Positions 48,271 through 61,575 of a stretch of DNA of 64,000 nt are shown here, in pieces. Source of the DNA: Tetrahymena elliotti 4EA (Eukaryota; Ciliophora; Oligohymenophorea; Hymenostomatida; Tetrahymenidae). A model generated the notes under the pieces. The model ran no database searches. It had not been told where the DNA came from and was given only the letters and a program-made list of their open reading frames with translations. Numbering within the stretch: the first letter of the stretch is position 1; each line of letters starts with the position of its first letter. A program made the position numbers and the translations under genes. Location: positions 508,802 through 572,801 of the forward strand of contig JH720333.1 of NCBI GenBank assembly GCA_000231825.2, read 5' to 3'.

Positions 48271-51200
48271 ATGAGTTCAAAACAAAACTAAACAGATAAT
48301 AGCAAGAATGATTAATATTTAGAGTGTTTCAGTATTTTAAAATAGATTCAATCAATATAACCTGATAAATCTAACTAAAAGATAGTTGATACTAGTCTTA
48401 TTTTACAACTATAAAAGCTTTCATAAAAAATATAACAAGCAAAGAAGCAGTAACTGCATGAATAAACAAACAAATACTAAAACTACCTTTAATCGCCATG
48501 TAAATTAAAATTTAGATTAAAATTTACTAAAAATTGTTTAATAATTAAAAAAGAATCTTAATCTCCTTCAAAAGAGATAGTTTATCCCTATTCTTCTAAC
48601 AAAACCTTACAGAAATTAAGCTATAAAAGAGTGTTAAAAGAAGTCTTTGGAGTTATGTGCCTTTAAGAAGTAAAATTGATGAATATAATCTTTAATTTTA
48701 TTTTTTATTCTTCTCTTTTATATGAAAATAGTGTATATTCCCTTACTTTGAATTTGAAGAGCTTATTTAATTAAGACTAGTATGCAAATCTTTTCAAGAT
48801 GCATTTTATTAATATTTCACTTTACTACTTCCTTAGCTTGAACAAACGCTTATCAGATATATAGTATTTATTTATTCTAATGAATAAAATAATTATGAGA
48901 ATTATTTTTATCAAAAAAGTTTAGAAACCCTGATTTGAACTTATTTGAAATGAAAAAGGCAGCCTATTTATAAATTCCCTCAGAAATTAGGGAATGGGTC
49001 ATTTTAGATTCGAAATAATGTTAAAATGTTATTGAAAATACTCTTTATAGATAAGATATTGATACTCTAAAGCAAATCAAAAAAGTACCTAAACAATATG
49101 ATGCTTCTTTTGCACCTTTTTGCATACTTTTAGGGTACAACTAACCAGTACAATTCCAGAAGGGAGATGGAAAGATAGAAACAAGTTGGCATAGTCTATT
49201 TTTAAAGATAACTACTACAACAAATAATATCTTAAAATTTATGAGTTTGGATTTTAGTTGTATAACATAAAATTAAATAGATGAAATTATTTTTTATCTG
49301 AATTTATTTTAATTTAAACAAATTGAAAATTTTAATTCAGCTGCCCTTAAATTATTTATATGGACAAGGGCTTTAGTTTCTCTTTTTCACATTGATAACA
49401 TATTCAAAATAAGGAAACCTAATGAGTAAAATAATTTTAATTTATTTAATTCTTAAATATTTTTATTTATTTGATTAGATTGATTGGGAAAGTAGATAAT
49501 AAGATCATAGAAAGCATGTTCATAATCCAAAAAGAAAAAGCAATAATTAATAAATTGAGAAGAATAATGAAAAATGATAAGATGTTTAAGATTTATTTAG
49601 ATTTTAATTAAATATAAAAACCAAAAGTTGTCTAAGAAAAAAGTATTCCTTTTTTTAGCTTAGATAATGCCTAGCTCATTCAATCATTTTTAAATTATCT
49701 AACTCTAAAAGATATTTTAAAACTAAGGTCAACAAACACATTCATAAAAGAATTATGCCATGTTTATATTCTTAGTTGCCTAAGTGAGCAAATCACCTCT
49801 TTAGAAAGAAAAAAAATGGTTCACATTAATTAAATATATCCAGTTGTTCCTTCTCTTTATGAAAATGGTTTTTTTTCTGATTTTTTTGACGTTTCTTCAG
49901 AAATTCTTATGAAAAAGCTATTTTTGGTTGACCGTCATTCATTCTCTAGATTCAAATGTCAAACAAAGCCAAGCCAATCTTTAGAAAAATTTTGCAAAAT
50001 TATATGTATAATTTTCAATATACAGTAGCAGCAAAATAGCTTATAAGCTACAAATTAAACTAAATAAAATACAACAATTTTGATATCAAGCATGATGAAC
50101 TAAACTATGAATCAAAGTAATAGCTAGAGAGACTAATATTTCTAGTAAATCAAAAGTTCAATAAATGCAAAAAATTTTGAAAATTAATTAAAATAATTTA
50201 ATCCATTTCACATAAATCCTGATGTAAATTTAAATATTAATTTCTAAATCAATTAAGTATTTTATTTTAAATAGAAAATTAAAGATTGTGAAGAAATAGC
50301 TTTTAGTTTAGAAAGTGACTTGATGAATGATCCAAACTAAATAGGAATTATTGAGGACTTACAAGGATTAAGATTATATATTAATCTTTTAATTATATTT
50401 TATAGAGCCACTATGCCTCTTGATTATTGTAATTCATCTCTCTTCTAAGAAAATATGCTTGATATTTATTCTGACATTTATAGCATAACCGATTCTTGCT
50501 AAAGACTATTCAAAATATGCTATCATTTCTCTCTACTTACTCCTGAAAATATGAAAATTATCATTTCATAGGCATATGAATCTCTATAAAATGATCATCA
50601 GCATCTTGTAACCTAATTGAAAGTAACATTCTTTTCCCTATAAACTATAAATCCTCATTTAACTTAAATTAAACCCTTATTTTATTAATATTTCTAAATT
50701 TAGTTTTATAAATAAATTAATTTTTTTCTAAAATTTTATTTAATTTTTAAGTAGAAAAAGGAGCTTTCACAATTAAAGTAATTATTCTAAAAAGCTAGAG
50801 ATTATAAAGAGTTAAGTGGAGATAAAGTCCAGTTAATTATAATTGAGTTAATCGAAAGATACAACACATAATAGAGAAGTAATGAAGTAACCTAAAAAAT
50901 AAAGTAAGCTAAAGAGAAGAAAGAAAAGACATAAAATTTTTTAAATTACTTCAAACTCTTTTTCTTAAGAAATATATTAAATTATCTACCTTTGTAGGAT
51001 CTTTTATCATTTGGTTTAGCTAATAAAAATGCCTTTTCTATTTATAATATTTATTTACACTTTAGGATACACATTGAGGCCTCTTAGATTAAAAATTTAG
51101 AGCTCAGATTTGAAAACTAAGTAAAATAAATAAAATAAAAATATATTAAAGAGTAAAATTATTAAATAGATTAAAAGTATCGACAGAAAAAAGAGAATTT

Positions 51201-52101
51201 ATTTTTAAGATTCAGAAGTAGATTATCCTAAAAAAGAACATGCTATTTAGCTCCTCACAGAGATAAGTCTTAAAGATGTTAGTAATCTTAAAAGGATAGC
51301 TAAATCAAGCTCTGGTTTTGATATTTTTGCCAAACCTGTCGTAGAGTTACTTAACATTAAACTTGAATACAAAACAGTATACTTAAAAAAATAGCCTGAT
51401 TATTGGATGAGTCTGTTTAAATTTATGTAAATAAATGATTTTAACAAAATTCTTTAAGAATTTTAAGTTGAAATAGTTGAAACAGATTAGATTAAAAAAA
51501 TTGAAAATTATATCAAAGAAAACTAAAACTTTACAATATAAAATGCATTCAAGCTGAGTGAATCTCTTTCAAAATTAGTTAAATGGATTTTTGGTAATTT
51601 TATCATTTTAAATTCTGAAAAGTATTTAAATTAACTCTCAATTTAGGTGTTTTGGAAATACATAAATTTCTTAGAAGATACAGTCTATGTGAGGAGTAAG
51701 AAGAAATGATGGATGCTTAAGAGTTAAAAATATCTAACTACCTTGATTTCAGATAAAAATAATCTTATAAAATGCTTAGATATATTGGCAAACATTAAGA
51801 ATGCTAAAAAGAATATGAATACTGGAATAAATTATTTATTAAAGAAAGTAGCAGCAAGTAAAAGATTTAAAAAGAAATAAAAACTGTAGATGAAAATAAC
51901 TTATAAAAATATTAAACTAAACGAGTTTATGATTTTGACGCTAGCAGTCATATAAAAAAAAATAAAATAGTTGAAGAAGATGAAGAAGAGGATTCTAGCT
52001 TATTTTAAAATTAAAATTACAATTATCTCAATTAATCTGAATAATGTATAAAATCTAAACAACCTACTTAAGACTATAAAATGAATAAATCTGCTTTTTG
52101 A
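48271..52101 (+). CDS. Large protein with three F-box-like segments
   Basis: Seven-exon model: ATG 48271; introns 48670-48731, 48864-48919, 49426-49478, 50224-50274, 51121-51169, 51594-51646; TGA 52099-52101; 1,168 aa, exactly in frame. Three F-box-like helices sit at spaced positions: near residue 130 (FPYFEFEELIQLRLVCKSFQ), near residue 410 (FLNYLTLKDILKLRSTNTFI) and near residue 825 (ILNYLPLQDLLSFGLANKNA). Each has the L-P/T-L-xDLL-x-L-R/G-x-x-x-K/T pattern of F-boxes, which recruit substrates to SCF ubiquitin ligases through Skp1. Between them are long helical regions, including IREWVILDSKQ and LKQIKKVPKQYDASFAPFCI. The C-terminus is acidic with EEDEEEDSSLFQN. No substrate-binding repeat (WD, LRR, Kelch) is seen. 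F-box call is by pattern; only the first is strong. Confidence 0.78.
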
Positions 52102-52959
52102 AGCACGGAAATATAGTAATTAATTTTAATTAAGATTAATGCAGAAATATTGGATTGAGCATAGGCATAAAACATAAAATCAAAGTTAATTAAATTTTAT
52201 ATTATTATGTTAGAATTATCCTATCCTATTTTTATCTTCAAAATTATTTTTTGATGAAAAAATTTTTTCTCAAATCAAACTCTTGAAATAAATAAAAAAA
52301 AATTTGTATTTTCTGTATTTAAACTCTTTCAATTTTTTTCTTTTTTAAAATAATCATATTGTGTTAACAATAAAATATATTGTTATTCTAATTCTAATTT
52401 AACTTATTCAATAAAATTTTAGAAATATATTAATACATCTTTTATCTTTGGGTCAACTAAAGTAGGAAATTAGGAAATTATTTTTTTTTCTCTAAATTTA
52501 AGTCAGCATATTTTGATAATACAGAGAAAATAAAAAAATTTAATTAAAAAAATAAAGTGAATAAGTTATTTTAGAAAAAATAAATAAATATTATTAGTGA
52601 GAAGAAATTCTAAAAAAAGATAATATTGCAATAAGAATTTTATTTTTTAAAATTACCAAGTAATATTATTTAAAGTAGAGATTACATTATTTTTAAAATT
52701 TCTCTCTATTTTTTAGTTTGAATTTTAAATTTTTACTAAAGATATTTTATAATTATTTTTTTTCAACTAAAGCTTATGGAAAAAGATTATGCAAACGAAT
52801 ATATACATTAGAAAATTAATAAATAAAGCAATATTTGTTTAGTAGAATTTATATTTATTATAATTATTGTTAAATTTTGTAAAAGTTTTATGCTATTTGA
52901 TTGAATTAAAGAATATTTATTGTTTTAGTCTATATTCTTTCACTTCAATAATCAATCAA
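52102..52959. other. Intergenic, convergent 3' ends
   Basis: AT-rich, no feature recognised. Confidence 0.5.
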
Positions 52960-54835
52960 TCAGTCTTATAAGTTTTGTGACTCCTTCCAGAAACGAAGTA
53001 CAGCACCATCTAAGATTTTATCTACAATCTAGATGAAATCTCCCTCAGGAGTTCCTGGAGGAAGTTCAAATGCATCTATATTAGCGAAAAGATTATTCTT
53101 ATTTGGTGCATATAAATTTGATGAGAAATCTGGTAAATAAACATTTAAACTTTTAGTCTCTTCATTAGTGAATTTTGTTGTTTAGGGAGGAAAGGGTTTT
53201 TTCTTGAAGAAAGTTGCTTTAGTCTTATTATAGTCTTTCAAGATAAAATTAGCCGTTTTTTTAAATGATTCCTTATCTCCTGCACATTGTTGATATGTTT
53301 GATATAAAGCGATACCAATTCTTGTTTAAAAATTTAAATTTTAATCTTTATCCATAAACTAAACTTTTTTCTCTTCATTTTCCATAGATTTATCAGATTT
53401 AAGGCCAGAAAAACTTTTTCTTTTTTTATATTCATCTTCAGAATTAGCTCTCTTTTCTTTAATAAAAATAATTTAATCAATAAAAAACTATTTTTTTCAA
53501 TAAGATCTAATATAAAGATTATTTCTTCAAAATAGTGCTTTTAAAGTATTAAATAATCTTTCAATTATCTAAAATATGTCAGGTTGTCTTTAAAATTAAG
53601 ATCTATATTTATAAAGAAAATATAAATTAATTTTATACTTTTGTCTATTATCTATTATTGCTTTATTAGTTTCAAAGCATCAGAGACACCTCTTCCAGTT
53701 AAATTGACTCTTCTGTCTCCAATATGTTGCTTAACTTCACTTTTTTTTAGTTTTTCTTCCTCTTCTTTAATTTTCCTTGTTTTTTCAACTTTTTGCCTTA
53801 ATTCCATTTGCATACGCTTTTTAAAACTAAAGTAGATTAGATTCCCTTCAGAATCTCTTCCAACATCTTCCTCTTCTTCCTCCTATTCAGATTATTTATT
53901 GACCTAATTTCCATCTTCATCAGCTTAATCTCCTTTAAGTAATTTATATTTATTTTTCATTTCTTTACAAAATTTTACCATTATTATTTGTTGAAGATGA
54001 TGCAGCCTGTGCTTGATTTGCAGTTTGCTAAAGATTTTATCCATTTGTTGCTTAGCTTCCTTATTATTAGGAAAGCAAGCCACCTGCTGTTTAAGTCATT
54101 TCCTTTTGTAAGTACTCCAAATAATCAATTTTTTCTATCTTGCTTTTGAAAATATTCAAACGGTGATTGACAGTTTCTAGAGTTGGTGTTTTACAACCAA
54201 ATTAACCCATTCTAATGATGTCTTTAGTCATTGTTGTCCATAATTTAGACTTCTCTTTTTTCTAACTTTCTAAATTAAACTTAACTTCTCTATTCTTTTT
54301 AAGGCTTTCATTATCACTGTTATAATCAGAGTCAATAGGCATTTTTTTTTTCCTATCTACTTCTTCCAAATTTCTATGCTCTATTAAAGAACTTTGTTTT
54401 CCTTTATTTGGAGATTTCTTTAAGTGTCCATAAGGATCATAACCTCCTGGCTTATTATGATTATGTTGTTAATCTCCACCCTAATTTATATGATTATCCT
54501 CCTCATCTTCAGAATTTGGTTCTTTAAAAGGCTCAAATTTAATGGCTTCTTACAATTAAGGATTTTGAGAGAAAAAATGATCCATTTAATCCTTCAAATT
54601 TGTAAAATTATTATTGAAATCTATTTAAAAATAAGAAAAATTAAATCATTGATAGTATTGATTATCAAATATGTATTTATTTATGAATTGATTAATAATC
54701 CAGATTGATTGATTTAATTTTATTATTACCTTCTGATTCATTCTCTTCAATAGAAGATGCAAATGAATTGTTAGAATTCAAACTATCTTCAGAGCTAAAT
54801 ATCAGCTAGTCCTTTTGCTATTTTTTAAAGTTCAT
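52960..54835 (-). CDS. Acidic/basic unknown protein, 512 aa
   Basis: Four-exon model: ATG 54833-54835; introns 54621-54729, 53933-53978, 53457-53638; TGA 52960-52962; 512 aa, in frame. The N-terminus is Ser/Glu/Asn-rich and disordered. A folded-looking helical segment follows (KLWTTMTKDIIRMGQFGCKT PTLETVNHRLNIFKSKIEKI), then a Gln/Ala linker and an acidic run (SEQEEEEEDVGRDSEGN). Next is a long charged helix (KKRMQMELRQKVEKTRKIKE), then a C-terminal segment rich in aromatic residues (LYAPNKNNLFANIDAFELPP, GAVLRFWKESQNLQD). Charge pattern and length suggest a nuclear or cytoskeletal complex subunit. I do not recognise the family and name no function. Confidence 0.82.
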
Positions 54836-55229
54836 TTTAGTCTTCTTTTTAGATAAATTTTTGTTAGTAAAAGTAATACTGGTTTAACTAAAAATATTAT
54901 TTTAATTAAAAATTTTAAGTTTTTTGCTAAGGGACTGATAATAAATCCTTTTTACGCAAGCCAACAAGATTAATATATAAAAAATTATAAAACTTTTTGC
55001 AGTAGGAATATTATTCCAGCTAAAATCATTGATTAATATTTGCTTAATAAGGTAAAGTTTTACTTTTGCATTATTTTTGATGAATACAAATTATATGGTC
55101 AAATATAATTCTTAGTTATTTTGATTGATTGATTTTCAAACATTATAAAAAACTCTTTTTGAATTGTTTGATAAACTTGCATAAAGTGAATAATAATATT
55201 GATTTCTACTTAGGTATATTATTTAAAAA
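54836..55229. other. Intergenic, divergent promoters
   Basis: Shared 5' flank of two divergently transcribed genes, 394 bp, AT-rich. No defined motif supported. Confidence 0.45.
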
Positions 55230-55694
55230 ATGAATGACACTGCTCTCCATTAGTTGAAAAAAACATGGGAAATTGAGTTTAAAATTATGGAAAAGCTAAT
55301 TAAAAAGTTGCATAACCAACTGAGAGCACAAAAAGAGCTTAGGGTTTTATAAGAAATGATGAGAAAGTGTAAATAGGTGATGAAAGATTTAGGAGAGTTA
55401 ATTAAAGAGGAGGATAGAGAACTAAGAGTCTAAAAGCTAAAATAATTTTTTAAACTTTGCACAAAAACAATGGAAGTATGTTAAAAATATGGCGAATACT
55501 GTTACTCATATATTGAAAGGAAATTTTTATTGGAATTTTCGTGTATTTCATATGCTTGTTCAAGCAGATTCTATTATTTATTAAAAGAGATTGATCCTTT
55601 CTTAAAAAAGATTTTCAAAAGGGAGAAAGCATTATAGCAATCTGAAGAAATTAAAGAATAATAAAAATAAAATAATACAATTGTAATACATTGA
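55230..55694 (+). CDS. Small helical protein, Nepro/RMP1-like pattern
   Basis: Single exon, ATG 55230, TGA 55692-55694, 154 aa, no intron. All-helical and basic. The start (EFKIMEKLIKKLHNQLRAQK then ELRVLQEMMRKCKQVMKDLG) recalls the E..LLE.L.YKNKNQHR...F..L..V...L pattern of the Nepro / RMP1 family, which is linked to ribosome biogenesis and RNase MRP. The usual KNKNQ core is degenerate here (KLHNQ). A second half with SCISYACSSRFYYLLKEIDP would be the second helical hairpin. The family call is weak; the gene itself is well supported by length and composition. Confidence 0.65.
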
Positions 55695-56847
55695 GTGAAT
55701 TGTTAATTATCTAAAAAATAAATAATTATTGGTTGTAATAGTCTTTAAGTAATAAACAAAATCTTTATGAAATAGCATATATTTGTATTCAGTAATTATA
55801 TATAACAAAAGTAATTAAAGATAATTAATCAAATCTTTATTTGAGTTACTTAAGTAGTAGTAGTATTAAATAATTATAGATTAAATGAAAACCAAATAAT
55901 GCAGAAAATGTAATTAAATTTTTTAATAAATATTAAGTTCTTTCAATTTTCAAAGTATCTACTAAATTTAACAAAATAAAATTATCTGGCTCAAATTTGA
56001 TAATTTTTATGTTTTGGACGAAATAACTAAAAAGAATTTTCCTTTCGAAACATCCCTAATTAAAATACACTGTCGAAAGTTTTTTTGTGGTAAGTAAAAG
56101 TAAAAATTAGATTTATAGAGATAAAATATTTTAATTCGGAAAATAAATTATTTTTTATTTGAATTAAAAGTTTGAATTTAATAAAATTAAGTTAGTTTCT
56201 CTTTGAAAATAAAGCAATTCTAAATTTTGCTACTTTGTTATTCGCAGAGATAAAAAGGATAGAAATTGCAAAAATAATGTATTCTTTAAACATAATGAAG
56301 ATTATTAAGTATTATTTACACTAAAACCAAAATGTTTAATAAAAGTCAATTTCAATAAAAATAAAAAACTTGATATAATTACTTGGTTTGATGAACTTAT
56401 TAATGGCTTCTTGACTAAATTTGGAAATAATTATTTCTTGACAAGTAAAAGAATATGTATAAACAAACTTCTTTTGATATTTTTATTTCTTAGAATCGCA
56501 TAGTTCTTATTAATAAATCTTGATAAATTAGCTTGAAAAATTATTTAGAATATAAAAAAAATAGATAATAATTACATTTTTAGTAATAATAACTACTAGA
56601 TAAATAAATTATTACAATTAGTATTAATTGGTAAAAAGGCAATTAAATTATAATTTATAGCTTTAAAACTTTAATAGAAGTTAATAAAAATAGCTTTCTT
56701 TAAAATAAACTTAGGTTAACAGCAACAACAAATATTCATTCAATTGTAGCTTTAAGCAAACTTAACCAAATCATTTAGCATCTCATAGTACATTTTTTTA
56801 GGTATCAAGACACAAAATAATTTGACTATTTAGGTTCGATAAGTAAA
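55695..56847. other. Intergenic, AT-rich, 1.2 kb
   Basis: No supported frame or repeat. Confidence 0.5.
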
Positions 56848-59750
56848 ATGAATGGGGTTAATTCTCCTAACTTCAAACAAAATTTGTAGTAAGAAGAAGA
56901 TGATAATTCACAAGTTAAGAGAGAGGAAGTCAAAAGGAAGTCTTTCACATCTGTTTAAGGCTATACCTTGCATGAAATATTAGGAAAGGGTTCTTTTGGT
57001 TAAGTGTTCAAAGCAATTAAAAACAATAAAGTTTATGCCATAAAAATGATTGACAAATAATTGATCCGTAAGAAAAACTTGCAGAAATATGTAAATAACG
57101 AAGTTAAAGTTATGCGAGAACTTAAAAATTAAAATACAGTTAGGCTTTTTGAGGCATTTGAAGACAAAGATATCCTTTATCTCGTGATGGAATACTGCAA
57201 CTAAGGAACACTATTCAATTACATTTTGAAAAATAAACCTGAAGAAACTGAATGCGTTCGAATTTTTGTTTAGATATTAAAAGGTTTCATTGAAATACAT
57301 GAAAAGCATATTCTTCATAGGGACTTAAAGCCAAGTAATATCTTTATCAAAGATGGCGTATTTAAAATTGCTGATTTTGGATTAGCAAAACCAAAGGCTA
57401 TTGGTAGTAGCTACTGTGGAACCAGCTACTTTATGGCTCCTGAAATACTTTAAAAAAAAGTTCATGACTACAAAGTTGATTTGTGGTCAATGGGAGTAAT
57501 TCTTTTCTTTATGATTTTCAGAGAGTACCCATTTAAAAATTCTGCAAAACTGCTAGATGAAATATAACAGAAGACAAACCCTCATTTTGACCCATATAAA
57601 TGTCTTAAGCACCCAAAAAATACTTAATGTTCACCTAATCTTTTAGAACTATTCAAAAAAATTTTTGTTATTGATCCATCTAAACGTATTTCATTTAGAG
57701 AGCTATACGATACTGACCTTTTCAGTGGCTACTTTTCTTAAAATGAGCTACGTCATTCTTCTAGAATATATTAGGATTTAGAAAAAAAGCCTCCTTAAAA
57801 TTAGGTAAATGAAGAAAATAATGATGATGAAGATGATGAGGAAGAAGAATAACCAAAAGAGGATTTAAATAAAACTAAAACATCTAAGTTCAAACCCTCA
57901 AAAGCATCAGAAGCATAGTTCTAATCATTTAATAATATATAAACTGAGGGCCAATAAAATCCAACTAGCTCTTCAAAAAATACAATCAATTAGATAAATG
58001 CAGTATAAACAACTTATTTAGCAAATGGTGACAGTGATAATAAATTTAGTTAATAGTAGATAAGTATTGACAATCAAAACTAAAAAAATTCATAGTCAAA
58101 TAATATGAACAAATCAATTAGAACAAACATGACTTTTGAATACAAAGAAGTTAAGATTAGCATGTCTAATTAATAAATAGTATTTTATTTTTTCATTTTT
58201 ATTGCAATTTTCTAATTAATATTTTAAAAAGCCTCTCCCAAGCAATGATTCAAGATTCGATCATGATGAACTAGAGATAAATAATGACGAATCACCTTAA
58301 ATTTAACTGAAAAATATTAAAATGTAATCAAATAACCACTGTTTTGGACCTAAAGCATTCTAAGAACTCTACACCCTTCCAAACTCAAAAACTAGAAACT
58401 TTGATGAATTGGATTCTATACCAAATGCACCTTCCTCATTTTAAGTCAACAATTTATCTCATAATAGCTTGTAAAATGTAGCTTAATAAATGGAAAATGG
58501 TAATAATACAAATACAGGCTAGCAATTTTCGTCTTCTAAAAGTGTTCAGTAAATAATCATAATAACATTCATTTTTTTAAAAATTTTCAATAAAAAATAA
58601 TTTTAAAATATTTCAACTTGATTTTTTGATTTAAATTTGCTATAATTTATCTTTAAAAAATTAAGAATTGCATCTAAATACAGCAAAACATAACCAAACG
58701 TAGCTGAAGAAAATGAAGATGAAGAGGGGTCAGTGTGCGATAAAAAATAGGATGAAAATGAAAATCAGCCAATATCATTTCCAGAAAAAGAAGATTTTAG
58801 TACAGATTCAAATATAAAGAAAATGCCTATCCGTAAAGCACCTTCTATGCACATGAATATGGTGGACTAAGCAGTAATTTACAATTTATTTTGATTTCAA
58901 AAAATAAAAATGAAAAATGATTTAAAATCAAGCAAATTATTTATTTTTATTTTGTAAACAATTAAAGGTAAAAGACAAGCTTAGAAAATAAATTATTGAA
59001 GAGTGTGAGCAAGTATTTGAAAGCCATGCTTAAGTCTACTTATATGAAATAGGAATATACAGCATCTTAGGAGATACAGTTGATTCTTTAAATGTTCTCA
59101 ACTTGGGAAGTTCTACCTAATCTCTCATAAATTATTTACTTTCTAAGCTATTGCTATTTTTTGCAACAAATCTCTACAATTCTCTTCAAAATGTTAGCAA
59201 TATATTTAATTTGTAGTACTTTAATTAATTTGCTTCAAGCCCCACTTCTCAGCTTTTAAAGGGTAAAATCACTAGAGATATTGAATAATGGAGTATGAAG
59301 TTCAGTCTCTTCTATTATGGTATAGATTATGAATAAGATATTTAATCAGCTGAAGTGAGAAAGGTTGTAACAGAAGAATTAGTTGAGACTGATTTTGATA
59401 CCTAATTAAAAATACCCATACGTCTAGTACTAGATCTAATCTTCAAGGCTTCTTATAAAATGGGTAGAACATGCACTAATCCTCTTCAGTCGTCTGGCAT
59501 ACTGAGAACATCCCTCTATATCTTACTTTCTATGCTAATTAATAACATTTTTGATAAAAATAAAGTCAAGGATTATTTGATATATTACTTTTAAGACCCT
59601 AAAAACTAAGGTTCCAGCCAAGTTGATTTTGTTAACTTTTCTTTATGGACTGCTCAGGCATCAAAAGAAACACTCCTTGAACAAATTCACCACTTAATTA
59701 AGGTATTCTTTGGTGAAAAGAAACTTCAAATTTTGAAAACCAGACTTTGA
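56848..59750 (+). CDS. Serine/threonine protein kinase with long C-terminal extension (ULK-like)
   Basis: Four-exon model: ATG 56848; introns 58180-58231, 58549-58665, 58874-58967; TGA 59748-59750; 879 aa. The kinase domain spans about residues 39-300. It has a glycine loop GKGSFG at 46-51, catalytic lysine in YAIKM (K66), helix-C glutamate in [15 protein letters not shown] with HRD at 157-159, DFG at 176-178 and activation-segment end [11 protein letters not shown], followed by [12 protein letters not shown]. All catalytic residues are intact. The short activation loop and the spacing resemble ULK/ATG1-like kinases, which are numerous in ciliates. A disordered acidic/Gln/Asn-rich linker of about 280 residues precedes a helical C-terminal domain ([20 protein letters not shown] ... 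[16 protein letters not shown]), a position occupied by MIT-like repeats in ATG1. Autophagy function is inference only. Confidence 0.9.
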
Positions 59751-60819
59751 ATTTGGCATTTTTAATAAAATATAAAGGAAATAAACAAAGCAAATATTTA
59801 AAAATAGTCTATAAAAAAATAAAATATTTTGATATTTGATATATTTAAATAAATGATAAAAACAATAAAAATATTAATAAAAAATAACTTCTTCTACCAA
59901 TCTAATTTTCTCCAAAAAATAATTTTAATAACCAATTATCAACCAACCAACCAACCAATCAATCAAACAAAAATTTAAAACTTAAAAACAAAACCTTAAC
60001 AAACAGATTATAGCAATTAATTGTTCATATCAGTATAATTTTATCCTTAAATTCCATTTATATTTAGTTATTCAATTATATTTAAGCCTATCTATATAAA
60101 AAAATGTACTACAAATATTTTTTTTCCATATTTTTTTTTCGTTAACACTTTGAAGTCTAAAGAAAAATTTGAAGTTTTCTTCAAAAAGTTAATCTCCCTT
60201 TATTAATTATAAATTATCATGTTATTTTTTGGGAAGAGTCGTTTATTTTTAATTCAATAAATTATGGATAGTTCTTTATTAAAATAAATTTAAATTCAAT
60301 AGTTGCAGAATTACTTAATTATAATAGGATTCTAATTACAAAAATGTTCTTAGGAGGTTGTAAAAATCTTTAAATCATAATTAAAATCTTAACAATAAAC
60401 AATTAAACATTTCTGATTAAATTATTCTTTTCAATAAAATGTTAATACACTAAACTTATAATAAAGTGACTTAACTTTTATATCACATGATACATTTTCA
60501 TAAAAATGTGTGGGTATTAAAAGTATCCTTATAAAATTTTCTAGTGCTATTTAAATATTTCAAGCCTTCTAATATGATAATGTGTTAGTTTCGTAGATAA
60601 GGGTTTTTTGTTGATAAGAAATTTATTAAGACATTCTTCATATTTACTTCTCTCTTTTATATTGATAACCTTCATTTTTTTATATTTTAAAAATGTTTGA
60701 TAAATTCAATCTTGTTTAAATACTTCTAAGCCAAACTAATCTTGTATTCTTATTTTTAAAATATTTTTTATAAATTTTATAAAAATCTAAATTTATCTTC
60801 TGATTTATAATAAAAAAAC
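59751..60819. other. Intergenic with CAAC microsatellite
   Basis: AT-rich spacer. A short run aaccaaccaaccaaccaat / caatcaatcaaac lies at about 59,941-59,969. No gene recognised. Confidence 0.5.
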
Positions 60820-60892
60820 TGGAGAACCTGGGCATTGATCCCAGTGCCTCTCGTATGCTAAACGAGCGCTCTACCATTTGAGCTAGATCCCC
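60820..60892 (-). tRNA. tRNA-Ala (anticodon AGC), copy 1
   Basis: 73 nt including discriminator A. On the minus strand it begins GGGGATCTAGCTCAAATGG. Anticodon stem CTCGT/ACGAG encloses TTAGCAT, giving anticodon AGC. T arm CTGGG-ATCAATG-CCCAG. The third acceptor pair is G-U, the known alanine identity element. No intron, no encoded CCA. Confidence 0.96.
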
Positions 60893-60914
60893 TTACATAA
60901 TATACACTATTTAT

Positions 60915-61559
60915 NNNNNNNNNNNNNNNNNNNNNNNNNNNNNNNNNNNNNNNNNNNNNNNNNNNNNNNNNNNNNNNNNNNNNNNNNNNNNNNNNNNNNN
61001 NNNNNNNNNNNNNNNNNNNNNNNNNNNNNNNNNNNNNNNNNNNNNNNNNNNNNNNNNNNNNNNNNNNNNNNNNNNNNNNNNNNNNNNNNNNNNNNNNNNN
61101 NNNNNNNNNNNNNNNNNNNNNNNNNNNNNNNNNNNNNNNNNNNNNNNNNNNNNNNNNNNNNNNNNNNNNNNNNNNNNNNNNNNNNNNNNNNNNNNNNNNN
61201 NNNNNNNNNNNNNNNNNNNNNNNNNNNNNNNNNNNNNNNNNNNNNNNNNNNNNNNNNNNNNNNNNNNNNNNNNNNNNNNNNNNNNNNNNNNNNNNNNNNN
61301 NNNNNNNNNNNNNNNNNNNNNNNNNNNNNNNNNNNNNNNNNNNNNNNNNNNNNNNNNNNNNNNNNNNNNNNNNNNNNNNNNNNNNNNNNNNNNNNNNNNN
61401 NNNNNNNNNNNNNNNNNNNNNNNNNNNNNNNNNNNNNNNNNNNNNNNNNNNNNNNNNNNNNNNNNNNNNNNNNNNNNNNNNNNNNNNNNNNNNNNNNNNN
61501 NNNNNNNNNNNNNNNNNNNNNNNNNNNNNNNNNNNNNNNNNNNNNNNNNNNNNNNNNNN
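60915..61559. other. Assembly gap (Ns)
   Basis: 645 unknown bases lying between two near-identical tRNA-Ala genes. Any open frame across this interval is an artefact. Confidence 0.99.
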
Positions 61560-61575
61560 AGTTTAAAAAATGTAA

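Noticed and set aside
59941..59969. CAACCAACCAACC run as a telomere-like repeat
   Set aside because: The unit is CAAC/CAAT, not the CCCCAA repeat of Tetrahymena-type telomeres, and only about 7 units are present.
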